Shown here one piece after another: positions 25,939 through 34,480 of a DNA stretch of 34,480 nucleotides (within the stretch, counting starts at the first letter, position 1; each line of letters starts with the position of its first letter). The notes under the pieces are model-generated. The model was not told the DNA's origin, did no database searches, and saw only the letters and a program-made list of their open reading frames with translations. A program made the position numbers and the translations under genes. Source of the stretch: Verrucomicrobiota bacterium (GTDB lineage Bacteria > Verrucomicrobiota > Verrucomicrobiia > Limisphaerales > SIBE01); assembly GCA_027623095.1 (NCBI GenBank), contig JAQBVM010000032.1, positions 1 to 34,480 on the forward strand. Reading direction: 5' to 3'.

Positions 25939-26547
25939 GGCTTGTGTTTCACTGCCGTTTGAGCAAGTACAAATACAATTCGCTCCGACCGGTCTCAATA
26001 CAAGCGCGAGACGAGGACGGATCTCCGGTTTCGATCCGCGCGGATGGAGAAGATTTCCTTGCGGCTACCAACGGTTTATCTGCAAAAAAGGCCATCGTCA
26101 GAGTTTTACGAAATTGAGGTTGGTTGGAGCTAGTTTGCGTTTTGTGAGATTCAAAAGCCGCGAGACACATTTAGCGCCGAGAGCGGAAGAATTGCTATCC
26201 CAATTTATTAAGGTAACCAGGTACGGACTGTTTATGTTTTTAAGTCCTTTGGCCTCAATTTGGCAACTGGATTCTGGCGGCGGAGATCTGCTGTGCTTAA
26301 TCCGATTCTGCCGGCAACACTCACGGTCCCGAACATTTGCGCCAATACCGCATTTTTCGAAACTTTTTTCAGAGATTCGCTCGTCGTATCTGAGTCTGTT
26401 GAATCCCCCTTAGTTTGGGGACCAGCGAATCCGAATTCTGTAACGGTGACATTGTGTATTTCAGCGAGCCTCGAATGGATTCGTGCCGGAGCGAGCCAAC
26501 AATGATTTCCTCTTGGAATACTGCCAGAGGGACCGCCCGTCGCGGAT
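25939..26547. other. 609-base gap with no feature recognised
   Basis: This lies upstream of the hybrid kinase and before the terminator of the candidate RNA. Open frames occur on the plus strand (for example 26260-26505), but they lack family motifs, a ribosome binding site or a convincing composition. The kinase promoter should lie near 25940-26100, but no clear boxes are seen. Confidence 0.5.
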
Positions 26548-26592
26548 AAAAAAAACCGGGCTTCCGAGTCAGAGGGTGACCAGAAAGCCCGG
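26548..26592 (-). terminator. Intrinsic terminator of the candidate small RNA
   Basis: CCGGGCTT (26556-26563) and AAGCCCGG (26585-26592) pair perfectly. Inside, GTCA (26568-26571) pairs with TGAC (26577-26580) around GAGGG. On the minus strand the hairpin is followed by eight T (26548-26555). No annotated minus-strand gene lies just upstream of it, so it implies a leftward transcript starting before glnB. Confidence 0.7.
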
Positions 26593-26726
26593 GGAGTTTT
26601 CAGAATAAGTACAACTGAGGTTTAGGGGGAATATCCAAATGCGCCTGTACCAAGCAACATTCGAAATCATTTTAATTCAAAGAACAAATTCAGCACAGCT
26701 ACTGACTTCCGCTGGTGCCTAAACCG
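26548..26726 (-). ncRNA. Candidate structured small RNA, divergent to glnB
   Basis: Read leftward, the region has a promoter, a foldable body and a terminator. The body begins with GGTTTAGG (26718-26725), which pairs with CCTAAACC 107 bases later (26619-26626). Inside it, GGAA (26707-26710) can pair with TTCC (26628-26631), and CTGTGC (26693-26698) with GTACAG (26645-26650). The transcript ends at a strong hairpin followed by eight T. The expected length is about 180 bases. The closing stem with a central bubble is reminiscent of 6S RNA, but I do not recognise a family. There is no coding frame. Alternatively the repeats fold in a rightward leader of glnB. Confidence 0.5.
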
Positions 26727-26732
26727 AAACAA

Positions 26733-26760
26733 CTAATACTACATATCGACGCGACGTCAA
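26733..26760 (-). promoter_or_regulatory. Candidate sigma-70 promoter for the leftward small RNA
   Basis: On the minus strand, TTGACG (26755-26760) is a five-of-six match to the -35 box. After 16 bases, TATTAG (26733-26738) matches four of six -10 positions. The predicted start, near 26726, falls exactly at the beginning of the closing stem of the candidate RNA. Confidence 0.5.
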
Positions 26761-26783
26761 GCGCGGTTCTTCAGAATTCTTAG

Positions 26784-27179
<396 letters not shown>

Positions 27180-27258
27180 TTCAGGATCCCATTTCGGAGT
27201 TATTCGGCAAAGGAACTAAGGTGTCGTTGGGCCAACCATCAAAGTCAGCACACAAATC

Positions 27259-28671
27259 ATGAGCACTGCGAAAAGCGTAATTGAGATGGCCCGAAAGCAG
27301 GGCGTGAAGATGGTGGACATTAAATTCGTGGACACGTTTGGGAGCTGGCAGCATTTCAGCGTCCCTGTGCGCGAGTTGACGGCAGAGTGCTTCGATGAGG
27401 GCATGGGATTCGACGGGTCCTCAATCCGTGGATGGAAGAGCATTGAGGCGAGCGACATGCTCGCGATGCCGGATCCTGCTACTGCGTTTGTTGATCCGTT
27501 CTGCAGCGTGCCGACATTGAGTTTGACCTGCACGATTGCTGAAACCGGAACGAAGGAGGCATATAATCGCGATCCGCGGGGAATCGCCCATAGGGCGGAG
27601 AAGTATTTGCAGAAGACCGGTGTGGCGGATGCGGCAGTCTTCGGTCCGGAGGCTGAGTTTTTTGTTTTCGACAATGTTCAATATGACAGCAAGGCAAACG
27701 GAACGTTTTACAGTGTGGACAGTGCGGAGGGGATATGGAACATGGGACGGGATGAGATGCCAAACTTGGGGCATAAAATTCGGCACAAGGAGGGATATTT
27801 TCCAGTTGCACCTTCGGATTCCTTCCAGGATTTGCGCACGGAGATGTGCCTGATAATGGAGGAGCTCGGCGTGAAAATCGAGAGGCATCATCACGAGGTT
27901 GCGACGGCCGGGCAAGCTGAAATCGACTACCGCTTTGACACGCTGGTCAAGAGTGCTGACGCGATGATGGTCTATCGATATGTCGTAAAAAACGTCGCCA
28001 GCAAACATGGGAAAACGGCGACGTTTATGCCAAAGCCACTGTATGGCGATAATGGCAGTGGAATGCATACTCACCAATCCCTCTGGAAAAAGAGCAAGCC
28101 GTTGTTCGCGGGCAACGAGTATGCGGGCTTGAGCCAAATGGCGTTATATTACATTGGTGGACTCCTAAAACACGCGCCTACGTTATGTGCATTCTGCAAT
28201 CCGACCACGAATTCGTACAAGCGACTCGTGCCTGGTTACGAAGCGCCGGTTAATCTGGCCTATAGCTCTAGGAACCGGTCGGCTGCAATCCGAATACCGA
28301 CCTACAGCGGGAGTCCAAAGGCCAGGCGCGTGGAGTATCGGCCACCGGATCCGGCGGCGAATCCCTATCTTGCGTTTGCGGCAATGCTCATGGCTGGATT
28401 GGACGGGATCCAAAACAAGATTGATCCAGGCGAGCCAATGGACAAAAACCTCTATGAATTGCCACCAGAGGAATTGGCGAAGGTGCCGCAAGTTCCAGGG
28501 AGTTTGGGGGAAGCGCTAAGCAAACTGGAAAAAGATCAGGAGTTTCTGCTAAAGGGAGACGTTTTCACAGCGGATTTTATCGAGATGTGGATCAGCGCCA
28601 AACGCAAGGAGGTGGATGCGCTTCGATTACGCCCGCATCCGTTTGAATTCTCCATGTACTACGACGTATAG
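27259..28671 (+). CDS. glnA: Glutamine synthetase type I
   Basis: Forms glutamine from glutamate, ammonia and ATP as a dodecamer, the main route of ammonia assimilation. It has 470 residues, a normal length for the GSI-beta type. Visible are the N-terminal [11 protein letters not shown], the metal-site [23 protein letters not shown], the ATP-site region [17 protein letters not shown], and the adenylylation loop [11 protein letters not shown] with Tyr399. That Tyr suggests control by adenylylation (GlnE), together with PII from the gene just upstream. It begins with an ATG at 27259 without a strong ribosome binding site. Confidence 0.97.
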   Translation: MSTAKSVIEMARKQGVKMVDIKFVDTFGSWQHFSVPVRELTAECFDEGMGFDGSSIRGWKSIEASDMLAMPDPATAFVDPFCSVPTLSLTCTIAETGTKEAYNRDPRGIAHRAEKYLQKTGVADAAVFGPEAEFFVFDNVQYDSKANGTFYSVDSAEGIWNMGRDEMPNLGHKIRHKEGYFPVAPSDSFQDLRTEMCLIMEELGVKIERHHHEVATAGQAEIDYRFDTLVKSADAMMVYRYVVKNVASKHGKTATFMPKPLYGDNGSGMHTHQSLWKKSKPLFAGNEYAGLSQMALYYIGGLLKHAPTLCAFCNPTTNSYKRLVPGYEAPVNLAYSSRNRSAAIRIPTYSGSPKARRVEYRPPDPAANPYLAFAAMLMAGLDGIQNKIDPGEPMDKNLYELPPEELAKVPQVPGSLGEALSKLEKDQEFLLKGDVFTADFIEMWISAKRKEVDALRLRPHPFEFSMYYDV

Positions 28672-29101
28672 GCTTAGTTTCTGCCGTTGAATTGGCACTT
28701 TCTTCGCATCCTGCCTTTTCTTATGCGCATCGAGAAAATGTCTTGGTCAGCACCAGGAAATCTGTTGTTAATAAGTAGCGCATAACTGTTAATATCTTGT
28801 CCTGGCAAAGCAGCGGGGAATTGGATAGAAACTTTTTCGCCAATTGAAACATATCGTTCACGGATTTTAATGTGAGTTTCTGGCAGAGCATCGTTGGGTC
28901 TTGGTTTCTTAAGATGTTGGTGGCCAATTGAATATAATGATCTTGCCTATGTATTTGATTCTGTCTTCGGGTGTGGTCGTTTCCACCTTTAGGTTTGTCA
29001 CACAGACCGACGCAAGCAGCTCTCGAAAAGGACGTTACGAACTTGTAAACTGGCGCAGTGAATAACGCTGGAAGATTAAAGCGATCGATCCAAATTTCAC
29101 A
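28672..29101. other. 430-base gap before dnaA; no origin signature seen
   Basis: The region upstream of dnaA is a common place for oriC. I find no cluster of TTATNCACA boxes: only one near match, TTTGTCACA (28994-29002), with one mismatch. There are AT-rich stretches (about 28740-28800 and 28920-28960) but no repeat array. No protein-coding frame with family similarity is seen on either strand. Confidence 0.5.
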
Positions 29102-30460
29102 ATGCAAACTCCGGCACAAAAAGTGTGGTCCGCTGCGCAGCAGAAACTTCGGACGCTGCTCAATCACGATATTTACAATCTTTGGTTTGCCCCATTGCAA
29201 GCGATCTCGCTCGATAGTGATTCGATCTGTTTGCGAGTGGCAAACGATTTCTGCGAGCTCTGGCTAAAGGACAACTATATCGGTTTAATACAGGACGTCG
29301 TCATGCAGTCATCGGGAAATCCGTTGCAGATCAATTTTCAAGTGGGTGAAGATCTGAATGCCGTCGGCGCATCAAATTCTCCCCCGGCTCGGAACGGATC
29401 GTTGGAGAGCCCGGCGGATCGCCCGACTCCTGGGCGGGAGAACATTTTCAACCCAAAGAATACGTTCGATACGTTCGTAGTTGGAAGCAACAACAACTTT
29501 GCTCACGCGGCCGCGCTGGCTGTCGCGCAAGCTCCGGGAAAATCCTACAACCCGCTATTTCTTTACGGTGGTGTTGGGCTTGGCAAAACTCACTTGCTGC
29601 ACGCGATCGGGCAATATGTGGCGGCGCACAAGAAAGGCGCGCGCGTGGCCTATCTTTCTTCGGAGAAATTCACGAACGAATACATTGATGCGATTCAGAA
29701 TAATCAGCTCGTGCGCTTCAGAAAGAAGTATCGGCAATCGGAAGTGCTCTTGATCGACGATATCCAGTTTATTTCCGGCAAGGAACGGATTCAGGAGGAG
29801 TTTTTCCATACATTCAACGCGCTTCACGAGGCGCATCACCAAATTGTCCTGACGTGCGACCGCCCCGCCGTAGAAATCCAAAATTTGGAACAGCGTTTGG
29901 TTTCGCGATTTGAATGGGGTCTCGTAACCGATCTCCAGCCGCCGGATGTTGAAACTCGAGTCGCAATCCTTCGAAAGAAGGAAAAATCGATGGGAATCAA
30001 GCTTCCCGACGAAATCATCGATTTTCTGGCGAATCGCATTCGTTTAAATATCCGCCGTTTGGAAGGCGCACTAATCAGGGTTGCTTCGTATGCTTCATTG
30101 ACAGGTAAAGAACTAACCTTGGATAAGGTCGAAACCTTGTTGCATGACGTCCTCCATGAAGAGGGCCGGTTCTCGGTCAACATCGAAGCGATCCAAAAAA
30201 AGGTTGCGGAGCATTTCGATATTCGTATTGCCGACATGACCAGCAAACGCCGTCCGGAAAACATCGCTTTTCCCCGGCAAGTTGCGATGTTCCTCTCCCG
30301 CCAGTTGACCGACAGCTCGCTCAACACAATCGGGGAAGCGTTTGGCGGTCGTGATCACGGGACAGTGTTGCACGCGTGCCGGTTGGTACGGGACCGAATG
30401 GAAGTTGATCCCTCTGTCCGGCAAGCTGTGACTTATTTGGAAAAACATCTTCAGCGTTAG
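29102..30460 (+). CDS. dnaA: Chromosomal replication initiator DnaA
   Basis: An AAA+ ATPase that binds DnaA boxes and opens the origin. Domain I (about 1-75) contains DIYNLWFAPL, a linker rich in Pro/Ser/Asn spans about 85-115, and the AAA+ domain starts near FNPKNTFDTFVVG. Walker A is GGVGLGKT (156-163) and Walker B is LLIDD (216-220). Domain IV ends with the DnaA signature GGRDHGTVLHA, in which the usual RDHTTV reads RDHGTV. It has 452 residues. The ATG at 29102 has no clear ribosome binding site. Its neighbours are glnA and a pseudouridine synthase, not dnaN, recF or gyrB. The convergent gene begins only eight bases after its stop. Confidence 0.97.
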   Translation: MQTPAQKVWSAAQQKLRTLLNHDIYNLWFAPLQAISLDSDSICLRVANDFCELWLKDNYIGLIQDVVMQSSGNPLQINFQVGEDLNAVGASNSPPARNGSLESPADRPTPGRENIFNPKNTFDTFVVGSNNNFAHAAALAVAQAPGKSYNPLFLYGGVGLGKTHLLHAIGQYVAAHKKGARVAYLSSEKFTNEYIDAIQNNQLVRFRKKYRQSEVLLIDDIQFISGKERIQEEFFHTFNALHEAHHQIVLTCDRPAVEIQNLEQRLVSRFEWGLVTDLQPPDVETRVAILRKKEKSMGIKLPDEIIDFLANRIRLNIRRLEGALIRVASYASLTGKELTLDKVETLLHDVLHEEGRFSVNIEAIQKKVAEHFDIRIADMTSKRRPENIAFPRQVAMFLSRQLTDSSLNTIGEAFGGRDHGTVLHACRLVRDRMEVDPSVRQAVTYLEKHLQR

Positions 30461-30468
30461 GGTTCTCT

Positions 30469-31197
30469 TCATTCAGGGCAGAATTCTGAGAACCACGAAG
30501 CCGGTCTCGCGTTGAACGTCAGGTTTGCGTCGCCCCACGGAAATTCAAGTCCCGCCGCGTGAAGAGCGTGGTTTGGCAGAATTAGAGTCTTGCGCTGAAT
30601 ATCGGTTAATCGATCCTCCACTAACGCGAGGTAAAGATCCTCGTCCCCGCCATAGATTTTGTCGCCGACTATCGAGTGACCGTAGTGGCTTAGGTGGATG
30701 CGAATTTGGTGTTTTCTTCCCGTGTGAGGGAACACCCGCATCAATGTGAAACATGCCGCGTCGCGCGCGAAGCGCTTTTCCACTCGGAACTCGGTTTGGG
30801 CTTTGGCGCCATCTGATCTGACGCAGTCCTTAATGACGACGCGGCTGTTCTCATCGTTGCCAAGCGGAGCTTCGATCAGACCCTCGTCAGCACTCACATG
30901 ACCGTGAACGATTGCGATGTACTCTTTGCGAACGCTGCGTGTCTCCCAGATTCGTCTGAGCCTCACGGCTTGAATCCGGCTTTTCGCCACGACGACGAGG
31001 CCGCTGGTCTCGCGGTCAAGCCGGTTGATGAAATGCGGTTCGGATTGAGGTCCAAGATAGAGACGCAAGCGTCCGACCAAACTCGAAAACGGTCCTTGCT
31101 TGGTGGGATGGCAGACAAGGTCACTCGGTTTGTTGACAACCAGGAAATCTCCATCTTCGTAAACGAGGTCCAGCAGGGGCGTGGCGCTTAGTTCCAT
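30469..31197 (-). CDS. RluA-family pseudouridine synthase
   Basis: Converts specific uridines of rRNA or tRNA to pseudouridine. It has 242 residues and no N-terminal S4 domain. Motif II reads INRLDRETSGLVVVAK with catalytic Asp61. RKEYIAIVHG, PHTGRKHQIRIHLSHYGHSIVGDKIYG and the closing LHAAGLEFPW are typical of the RluA/RluC/TruC group. The first residue of the usual HRLD is Asn. The lack of an S4 domain points to an RluA- or TruC-like enzyme, but the target base cannot be told. It is convergent with dnaA. Confidence 0.92.
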   Translation of the reverse strand: MELSATPLLDLVYEDGDFLVVNKPSDLVCHPTKQGPFSSLVGRLRLYLGPQSEPHFINRLDRETSGLVVVAKSRIQAVRLRRIWETRSVRKEYIAIVHGHVSADEGLIEAPLGNDENSRVVIKDCVRSDGAKAQTEFRVEKRFARDAACFTLMRVFPHTGRKHQIRIHLSHYGHSIVGDKIYGGDEDLYLALVEDRLTDIQRKTLILPNHALHAAGLEFPWGDANLTFNARPASWFSEFCPE

Positions 31198-31362
31198 TTT
31201 CTGCGGTCTTGCATTCTAATAAGGATCAGCGCGTTCCCCCCGAAGGGAAGCGTTTGGCGGATCGATCTTAACGCTGTCCGCCGAGCGCCGGCGTGCAAGC
31301 GTTTCCTAGGCTCCCAATCAGTCCGCTTGTCTTTCATATTGATTCAAGTATCATTTCGGCTC

Positions 31363-31992
31363 GTGAAAGAGAAATTGAATCTGGGTTTTCCTATCCTTCT
31401 GATGGCAGTTTTTGCGTTGACTCGGTGGCCTCAATTAATGCCTCCGAACTTTAGCGCGGTTTACGGTTTGGTGTTCTGTGCCGGCGTTTATTTTCCCCGC
31501 AAACTCGCGTGGTGGCTACCGTTGGCCACGTTGGCGCTCACCGATGTGGCGATCAACTTGTATTACCTTCTGGCTCACGGAATCAATGCGTTTCAGGTGT
31601 TTCAATTGATGAACTACGCGGTTTACGTTGGTTTGATCTGGTTTGGCCAGCGTTTCAACCGCCGGTCCTCGTTTGCGAGTCTGCTCGGTGGTGGACTCGT
31701 GGGCGCAGTCGCGTTTTACCTGATCACAAACACCGCGTCGTGGTTGCTGAATCCGTTTAACAATCCCGAATACACAAAGACATTTGCGGGGTGGTTGATC
31801 GCGTTGACCAAAGGCACTGCCGGATGGCCGCACACCTGGGAATTGTTTAGGAATACGTTTCTAAGCGGCGGGCTTTTCACCGGCCTTTTTGTGGGAGCAA
31901 TGAAACTGAGTGAAGCGGCGGAATCCGCTGACGAGGAAGACGAGGCGGAAGCGGACGCTGACGAAGTGGTGCCTGAAGAAGCGAACGCGTAG
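31363..31992 (+). CDS. DUF6580 family membrane protein
   Basis: An integral membrane protein of about 209 residues with five to six helices (segments such as FPILLMAVFALTRW, AVYGLVFCAGVYF, WWLPLATLALTDVAI, MNYAVYVGLIWFG, GLVGAVAFYLI and GGLFTGLFVGAM). It ends in a strongly acidic tail (EEDEAEADADEVVPEE). The pattern fits DUF6580, which resembles small substrate-binding components of ECF-type transporters, though no substrate is known. The start is uncertain: a GTG at 31363 gives KEKLN before the first helix, and a TTG at 31327 would add 12 residues. No energising ECF genes lie nearby. Confidence 0.75.
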   Translation: MKEKLNLGFPILLMAVFALTRWPQLMPPNFSAVYGLVFCAGVYFPRKLAWWLPLATLALTDVAINLYYLLAHGINAFQVFQLMNYAVYVGLIWFGQRFNRRSSFASLLGGGLVGAVAFYLITNTASWLLNPFNNPEYTKTFAGWLIALTKGTAGWPHTWELFRNTFLSGGLFTGLFVGAMKLSEAAESADEEDEAEADADEVVPEEANA

Positions 31993-32096
31993 CAAAACCA
32001 GCCCACCGAACCGGACTCGGCCTCGAACGTACTATCCGCCAGATTCGAGAATCGATCTTCTGCGTTCGAGGCCAGGTGCCCGCTCTTCGAATTTGT

Positions 32097-32561
32097 ATGT
32101 TTAGAATTGGCGTTCTTTCAGACACACACGGGCATTTCGATCCGGCTATTCCGAGGCTATTTAAAGGAGTCGATCATATTTTGCACGGAGGGGACATCGG
32201 CTTGCTCCGGCTGATTCTCGAATTGGAATCAATCGCGCCGGTAACGGCGGTAATCGGCAACACGGACTACGGTTTGAATTATCGGCCGACTGAGGTTGTG
32301 TCCCTGAGCGACCGAAAGTTCCTGGTTCACCATATCGTGGACGTTCGAATGCCGTCCCACGAGGTAAAGATTCGAATCCTTCGCGAACAACCGGATGTTG
32401 TGGTGTTCGGCCACACCCATCGGCGCTTTTGTGAACGAATGGAGGGAACCCTTTACCTGAACCCAGGTTACGCGGGAAGAGCTCGTTTGAATCAAACCAG
32501 AAGCGTGGCCATTCTCCGGTGCGGCAAAAGAGAAATCACCCCGGAATTCCGGGAGTTTTAG
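32097..32561 (+). CDS. YfcE/MJ0936-type metallophosphoesterase
   Basis: A 154-residue calcineurin-like phosphodiesterase of the small YfcE family. The metal-site motifs come in order: SDTHGH, HGGD, GNTD and GHTH, then the late NPGY that closes the fold. Family members hydrolyse phosphodiesters in the cytoplasm; the natural substrate is generally unknown. The ATG at 32097 matches the family start (MFRIGVLSDTHG); an in-frame GTG at 32076 is less likely. A GC-rich palindrome, CCCGGAATTCCGGG (32540-32553), overlaps the end of the gene and might act as a weak terminator. Confidence 0.92.
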   Translation: MFRIGVLSDTHGHFDPAIPRLFKGVDHILHGGDIGLLRLILELESIAPVTAVIGNTDYGLNYRPTEVVSLSDRKFLVHHIVDVRMPSHEVKIRILREQPDVVVFGHTHRRFCERMEGTLYLNPGYAGRARLNQTRSVAILRCGKREITPEFREF

Positions 32562-32737
32562 CGGTTAAGGATTCCACTCGCCGGATAGGCAGCGTCAAAG
32601 AACCCGTTTCGAAAATCCCTGCTTGACAGTCTTTCCGCAAAACGAACTTTCGCCACCACAGGAGCCCGAATGGTCGTGCTTTGCTCTGTCAATGGACATC
32701 GCATGGGCAGCGAGTGGCGCGGAAGCGAGACTCGGTA

Positions 32738-33460
32738 TTATGGACCGGGCTGACTGACCTTGCCATAGGGTTTCCAAAGGCGGCTTGCGCTCTTTTGAAA
32801 GCCAAACTTAATGAATTTCGTTTTGCTCCAAGTTTCAACACGCGCGTCACCCATCAGAATATTTCCGAGGCCGGCGTTTTCGCCTCGCTCGCCCCCGCTA
32901 GTGACTCCCCAGCCGTTTCCTTTTCCCTTATGCCGCGTCGCCAAAACGTCCAATTGATTGGGCCATATATGCCCGTCGTTAAGTGGAGCATCCAGCGCTT
33001 CTTCCATGAAAGTCATCGATTTCTGCGGTTCCAGCCAAGATGTAATTTTTGCATTATAAACGCCCGGGTCTCTGTCGTCGGTCCCCGGACCACTGATGGC
33101 ATAACTGAAGTCTCGGCGATCCGACCATTGGCCAGGCCTCTTCAATTTAATCCGGTCTGTCGGACAGAGGTAAACATTCGTGGTTGTCAGATATTGAAAC
33201 AATTGTCCGGCTGTGAGGTTCCGATTGTTATTATTATCCAGCCAGTTCTGCATGTGCGGAAGCCGATCGTTGTTGTCATCCACAAAGTACATAACCGCGA
33301 ATCCAAATTGCCTCAAATTATTCAAACAACCCGTCAAGCGCGCTTTTTCCTTCGCCTGCCCCAAAACAGGCAGGAGCATGCCTGCCAGAATTGCGATAAT
33401 CGCGATAACCACCAATAATTCGATTAGGGTAAAACCAGATCTTGGTCTCTGAGATTTCAT
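32738..33460 (-). CDS. Type II secretion / DUF1559-like pseudopilin
   Basis: A 241-residue prepilin-like protein. The leader MKSQRPRSG is followed by FTLIELLVV with Glu at position 5 of the mature protein, the prepilin peptidase signature, then a long hydrophobic helix. The C-terminal part contains [15 protein letters not shown] and MGDARVETW, as in DUF1559-type (H-X9-DG) pilins that are numerous in Verrucomicrobiota and Planctomycetota. The ATG at 33460 places the leader correctly; starts further upstream at 33487 or 33526 add a non-leader extension. No assembly ATPase or peptidase gene is adjacent. The role is unknown. Confidence 0.88.
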   Translation of the reverse strand: MKSQRPRSGFTLIELLVVIAIIAILAGMLLPVLGQAKEKARLTGCLNNLRQFGFAVMYFVDDNNDRLPHMQNWLDNNNNRNLTAGQLFQYLTTTNVYLCPTDRIKLKRPGQWSDRRDFSYAISGPGTDDRDPGVYNAKITSWLEPQKSMTFMEEALDAPLNDGHIWPNQLDVLATRHKGKGNGWGVTSGGERGENAGLGNILMGDARVETWSKTKFIKFGFQKSASRLWKPYGKVSQPGP

Positions 33461-33553
33461 AGGATGAATTGGGTTGATGCCGATCATGTCAGAGCCAGAA
33501 CCAACTGTCAAGCCCGGTAAATCCATTCTAAACCGTTTTCGGCATGGCCTTAG

Positions 33554-34012
33554 TCATCGCACCACGCGTCCCTTTTCCAGGGCGCTGAGTTCCGGGAACA
33601 CCTTTAATCGGCACGTCGCTGCCAGAACCCGCGCGTTTGAATGTGGGTCGAAGGAAAGAAACCAAGTGCAACCCGAGAGAAGCGCTTGGGCTGTGTGCAT
33701 GGTGTCCAATGTGCCCGCCTTCAGTTTCGAGCCGTAACGATCGATAAGTTGTCGTGCCTTTTCGGAAAGACTATTCCAGAGGAGGTGCTCGCGCTTCCAA
33801 GTCCCACTAGAAATGAACTCTTGCAAACGGTTCCAGTTCTCCGAATCCGACCTGCCCGTTCGGATAACAAACGCCCGATGACATTCGAGTTCCGCAAGCT
33901 CGCTCAAGACGTATGGCCGCGAGTTCCTTCGCACAAATTTTTCGGCCAACACGGTCTGCCCTTGAACATTGAAATGGAGTGCTGTCGCGAAATTGGCGTC
34001 GAGATAATTCAT
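33554..34012 (-). CDS. vapC: PIN-domain toxin (VapC-type ribonuclease)
   Basis: A 152-residue PIN-domain protein, a likely RNase toxin. The conserved acidic residues are Asp5 (MNYLDANF), Glu41 (ELAELECHR), Asp103 (AGTLDTMHTA) and Asp122 (FLSFDPHS), in the spacing of the PIN fold. Its ATG overlaps the stop of a Phd-like antitoxin frame as ATGA, a typical type II toxin-antitoxin pair. The antitoxin gene is cut at its 5' end by a repeat element, so the toxin may be silent, weakly translated or inactive in practice. Nuclease activity is inferred from the fold. Confidence 0.85.
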   Translation of the reverse strand: MNYLDANFATALHFNVQGQTVLAEKFVRRNSRPYVLSELAELECHRAFVIRTGRSDSENWNRLQEFISSGTWKREHLLWNSLSEKARQLIDRYGSKLKAGTLDTMHTAQALLSGCTWFLSFDPHSNARVLAATCRLKVFPELSALEKGRVVR

Positions 34013-34218
34013 CGATTCTCATCCCGGCGGAGTTCATCGACCGGATTCTCGGCGGATTCCGGCAAGTTTTTGAGCCACGCGAAGTGCCTCTCCCAATCCG
34101 GTTCCGGTTCCGGTCTTGGCTGGCCACTCGTCAATGTCATCGGCGAACCCTCAGGGCTGATGATAACGACCGTATTACCCTGGCGGGCCTTCTGGAGCCA
34201 ATGACCGGTTGCCCGCTG
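34009..34218 (-). pseudogene. Phd/YefM-like antitoxin fragment, 5' end lost at a repeat
   Basis: Read leftward in frame, the segment encodes ATGHWLQKARQGNTVVIIS, a typical end of the DNA-binding part of Phd-type antitoxins. A Pro/Glu-rich linker (QPRPEPEPDWERHF) and the toxin-binding tail (WLKNLPESAENPVDELRR) follow. The TGA stop overlaps the toxin ATG. The recognisable frame begins at 34218, immediately beside the left arm of the 110-bp REP-like element (34220). No in-frame ATG precedes it; the first is at 34140, which would leave only 43 residues without a DNA-binding domain. Confidence 0.6.
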
Positions 34219-34219
34219 T

Positions 34220-34329
34220 GAAAGGGGTCGGCCCGATAATCTAAGAATAAGCCCGAAAAATTCCTCGAACGACGCGTCGGTTGTGCGCAGCCATCAAATG
34301 ATTCTTAAATTATCGGACCGACCCCTTTC
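34220..34329. repeat. 110-bp REP/MITE-like element with 29-base inverted arms
   Basis: The left arm (34220-34248) begins GAAAGGGGTCGGCCCGATAA. The right arm (34301-34329) is its reverse complement at 27 of 29 positions. The 52-base centre is GC-rich and non-coding. A GGGGTC-type palindrome with conserved arms resembles REP sequences mobilised by REP-associated (RAYT) transposases; no transposase gene is in the window. Its left edge coincides with the broken end of the antitoxin gene. Confidence 0.7.
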
Positions 34330-34480
34330 CGAGAATCCGTTGGTGTTTGGATCAATTCGGAGGCGAATCTCCTAACGCCCGGAACCTACAGATCTTCTGC
34401 AACGTTCAGGTCAACCCAAATCCTCGCCTAAGCGGCGGGGTGAAAAAAATTCCGAAGGAGGGTGCCTGGAGGGGGCATTT
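34330..34480. other. Last 151 bases, nothing recognised
   Basis: No gene or strong repeat is visible between the REP-like element and the window end. On the minus strand no frame continues the antitoxin N-terminus beyond the element. A gene might begin or end just outside the window. Confidence 0.4.

Noticed and set aside
26260-26505. Plus-strand open frame of 81 codons in the gap before glnB
   Set aside because: No family motif, no ribosome binding site and no sign of coding composition; it lies in what looks like plain spacer.
28994-29002. Single DnaA-box-like site TTTGTCACA
   Set aside because: One mismatched copy is expected by chance; an origin should have a cluster.
28721-29200. Minus-strand open frame of 159 codons overlapping the dnaA start
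   Set aside because: It overlaps the conserved dnaA N-terminus, has no family features, and is best read as a shadow frame.

Overview
The window looks like chromosomal DNA of a Gram-negative member of the Verrucomicrobiota, possibly a soil or freshwater relative of Pedosphaera/Limisphaerales. This is inferred from several features together: an lpxD gene (so LPS), a porin, a DUF1559-like prepilin, a DUF6580 membrane protein, Phd/VapC and REP-like debris, many starts without a Shine-Dalgarno sequence, and C/G-rich palindromic intergenic repeats. No rRNA, tRNA, CRISPR array or complete insertion sequence is visible.

Layout. Positions 1-957 hold no intact gene: there are several classes of palindromic repeat and the frameshifted remnant of a sensor histidine kinase. 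Positions 958-6867 carry a leftward arginine cluster in pathway order, argC-argJ-argB-argD-argF. It uses the cyclic pathway (ArgJ, with an ArgB whose N-terminal helix resembles arginine-inhibited enzymes). Upstream of it, also leftward, are rplM-rpsI with a clear intrinsic terminator, lpxD, and a DinB/DUF1572-like protein. From 9716 the genes run rightward: a Gfo/Idh/MocA oxidoreductase with its terminator, a small protein with a flagellin-like C-terminus, a YdcF/SanA-type membrane protein, then a tight cassette of a secreted cupredoxin-like protein, a membrane class III nucleotide cyclase and an outer-membrane barrel protein (12512-16328). Facing it is a lipoprotein that fuses a serine beta-lactamase-like domain to a NamZ (DUF1343) exo-muramidase. 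Next come the primary sigma factor (rightward), a secreted CehA/McbA-like PHP metallohydrolase (leftward), a DUF3445/HDOD heme N-demethylase-like protein, and a convergent hybrid histidine kinase whose stop codon overlaps that of its neighbour.

Positions 26548-26740 hold a candidate leftward structured RNA gene with its own promoter and terminator, placed divergently in front of glnB-glnA. dnaA follows, then an RluA-type pseudouridine synthase, a DUF6580 membrane protein, a YfcE-like phosphodiesterase, an isolated pseudopilin and a PIN-domain toxin. The toxin's Phd-like antitoxin gene is cut at its 5' end exactly where a 110-bp REP-like inverted-repeat element begins.

The items most worth following are the cupredoxin-cyclase-porin cassette, the candidate RNA in front of glnB, the REP-truncated antitoxin, the beta-lactamase/NamZ fusion and the orphan flagellin-tail protein. 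Everything was read by eye; no database search was run.
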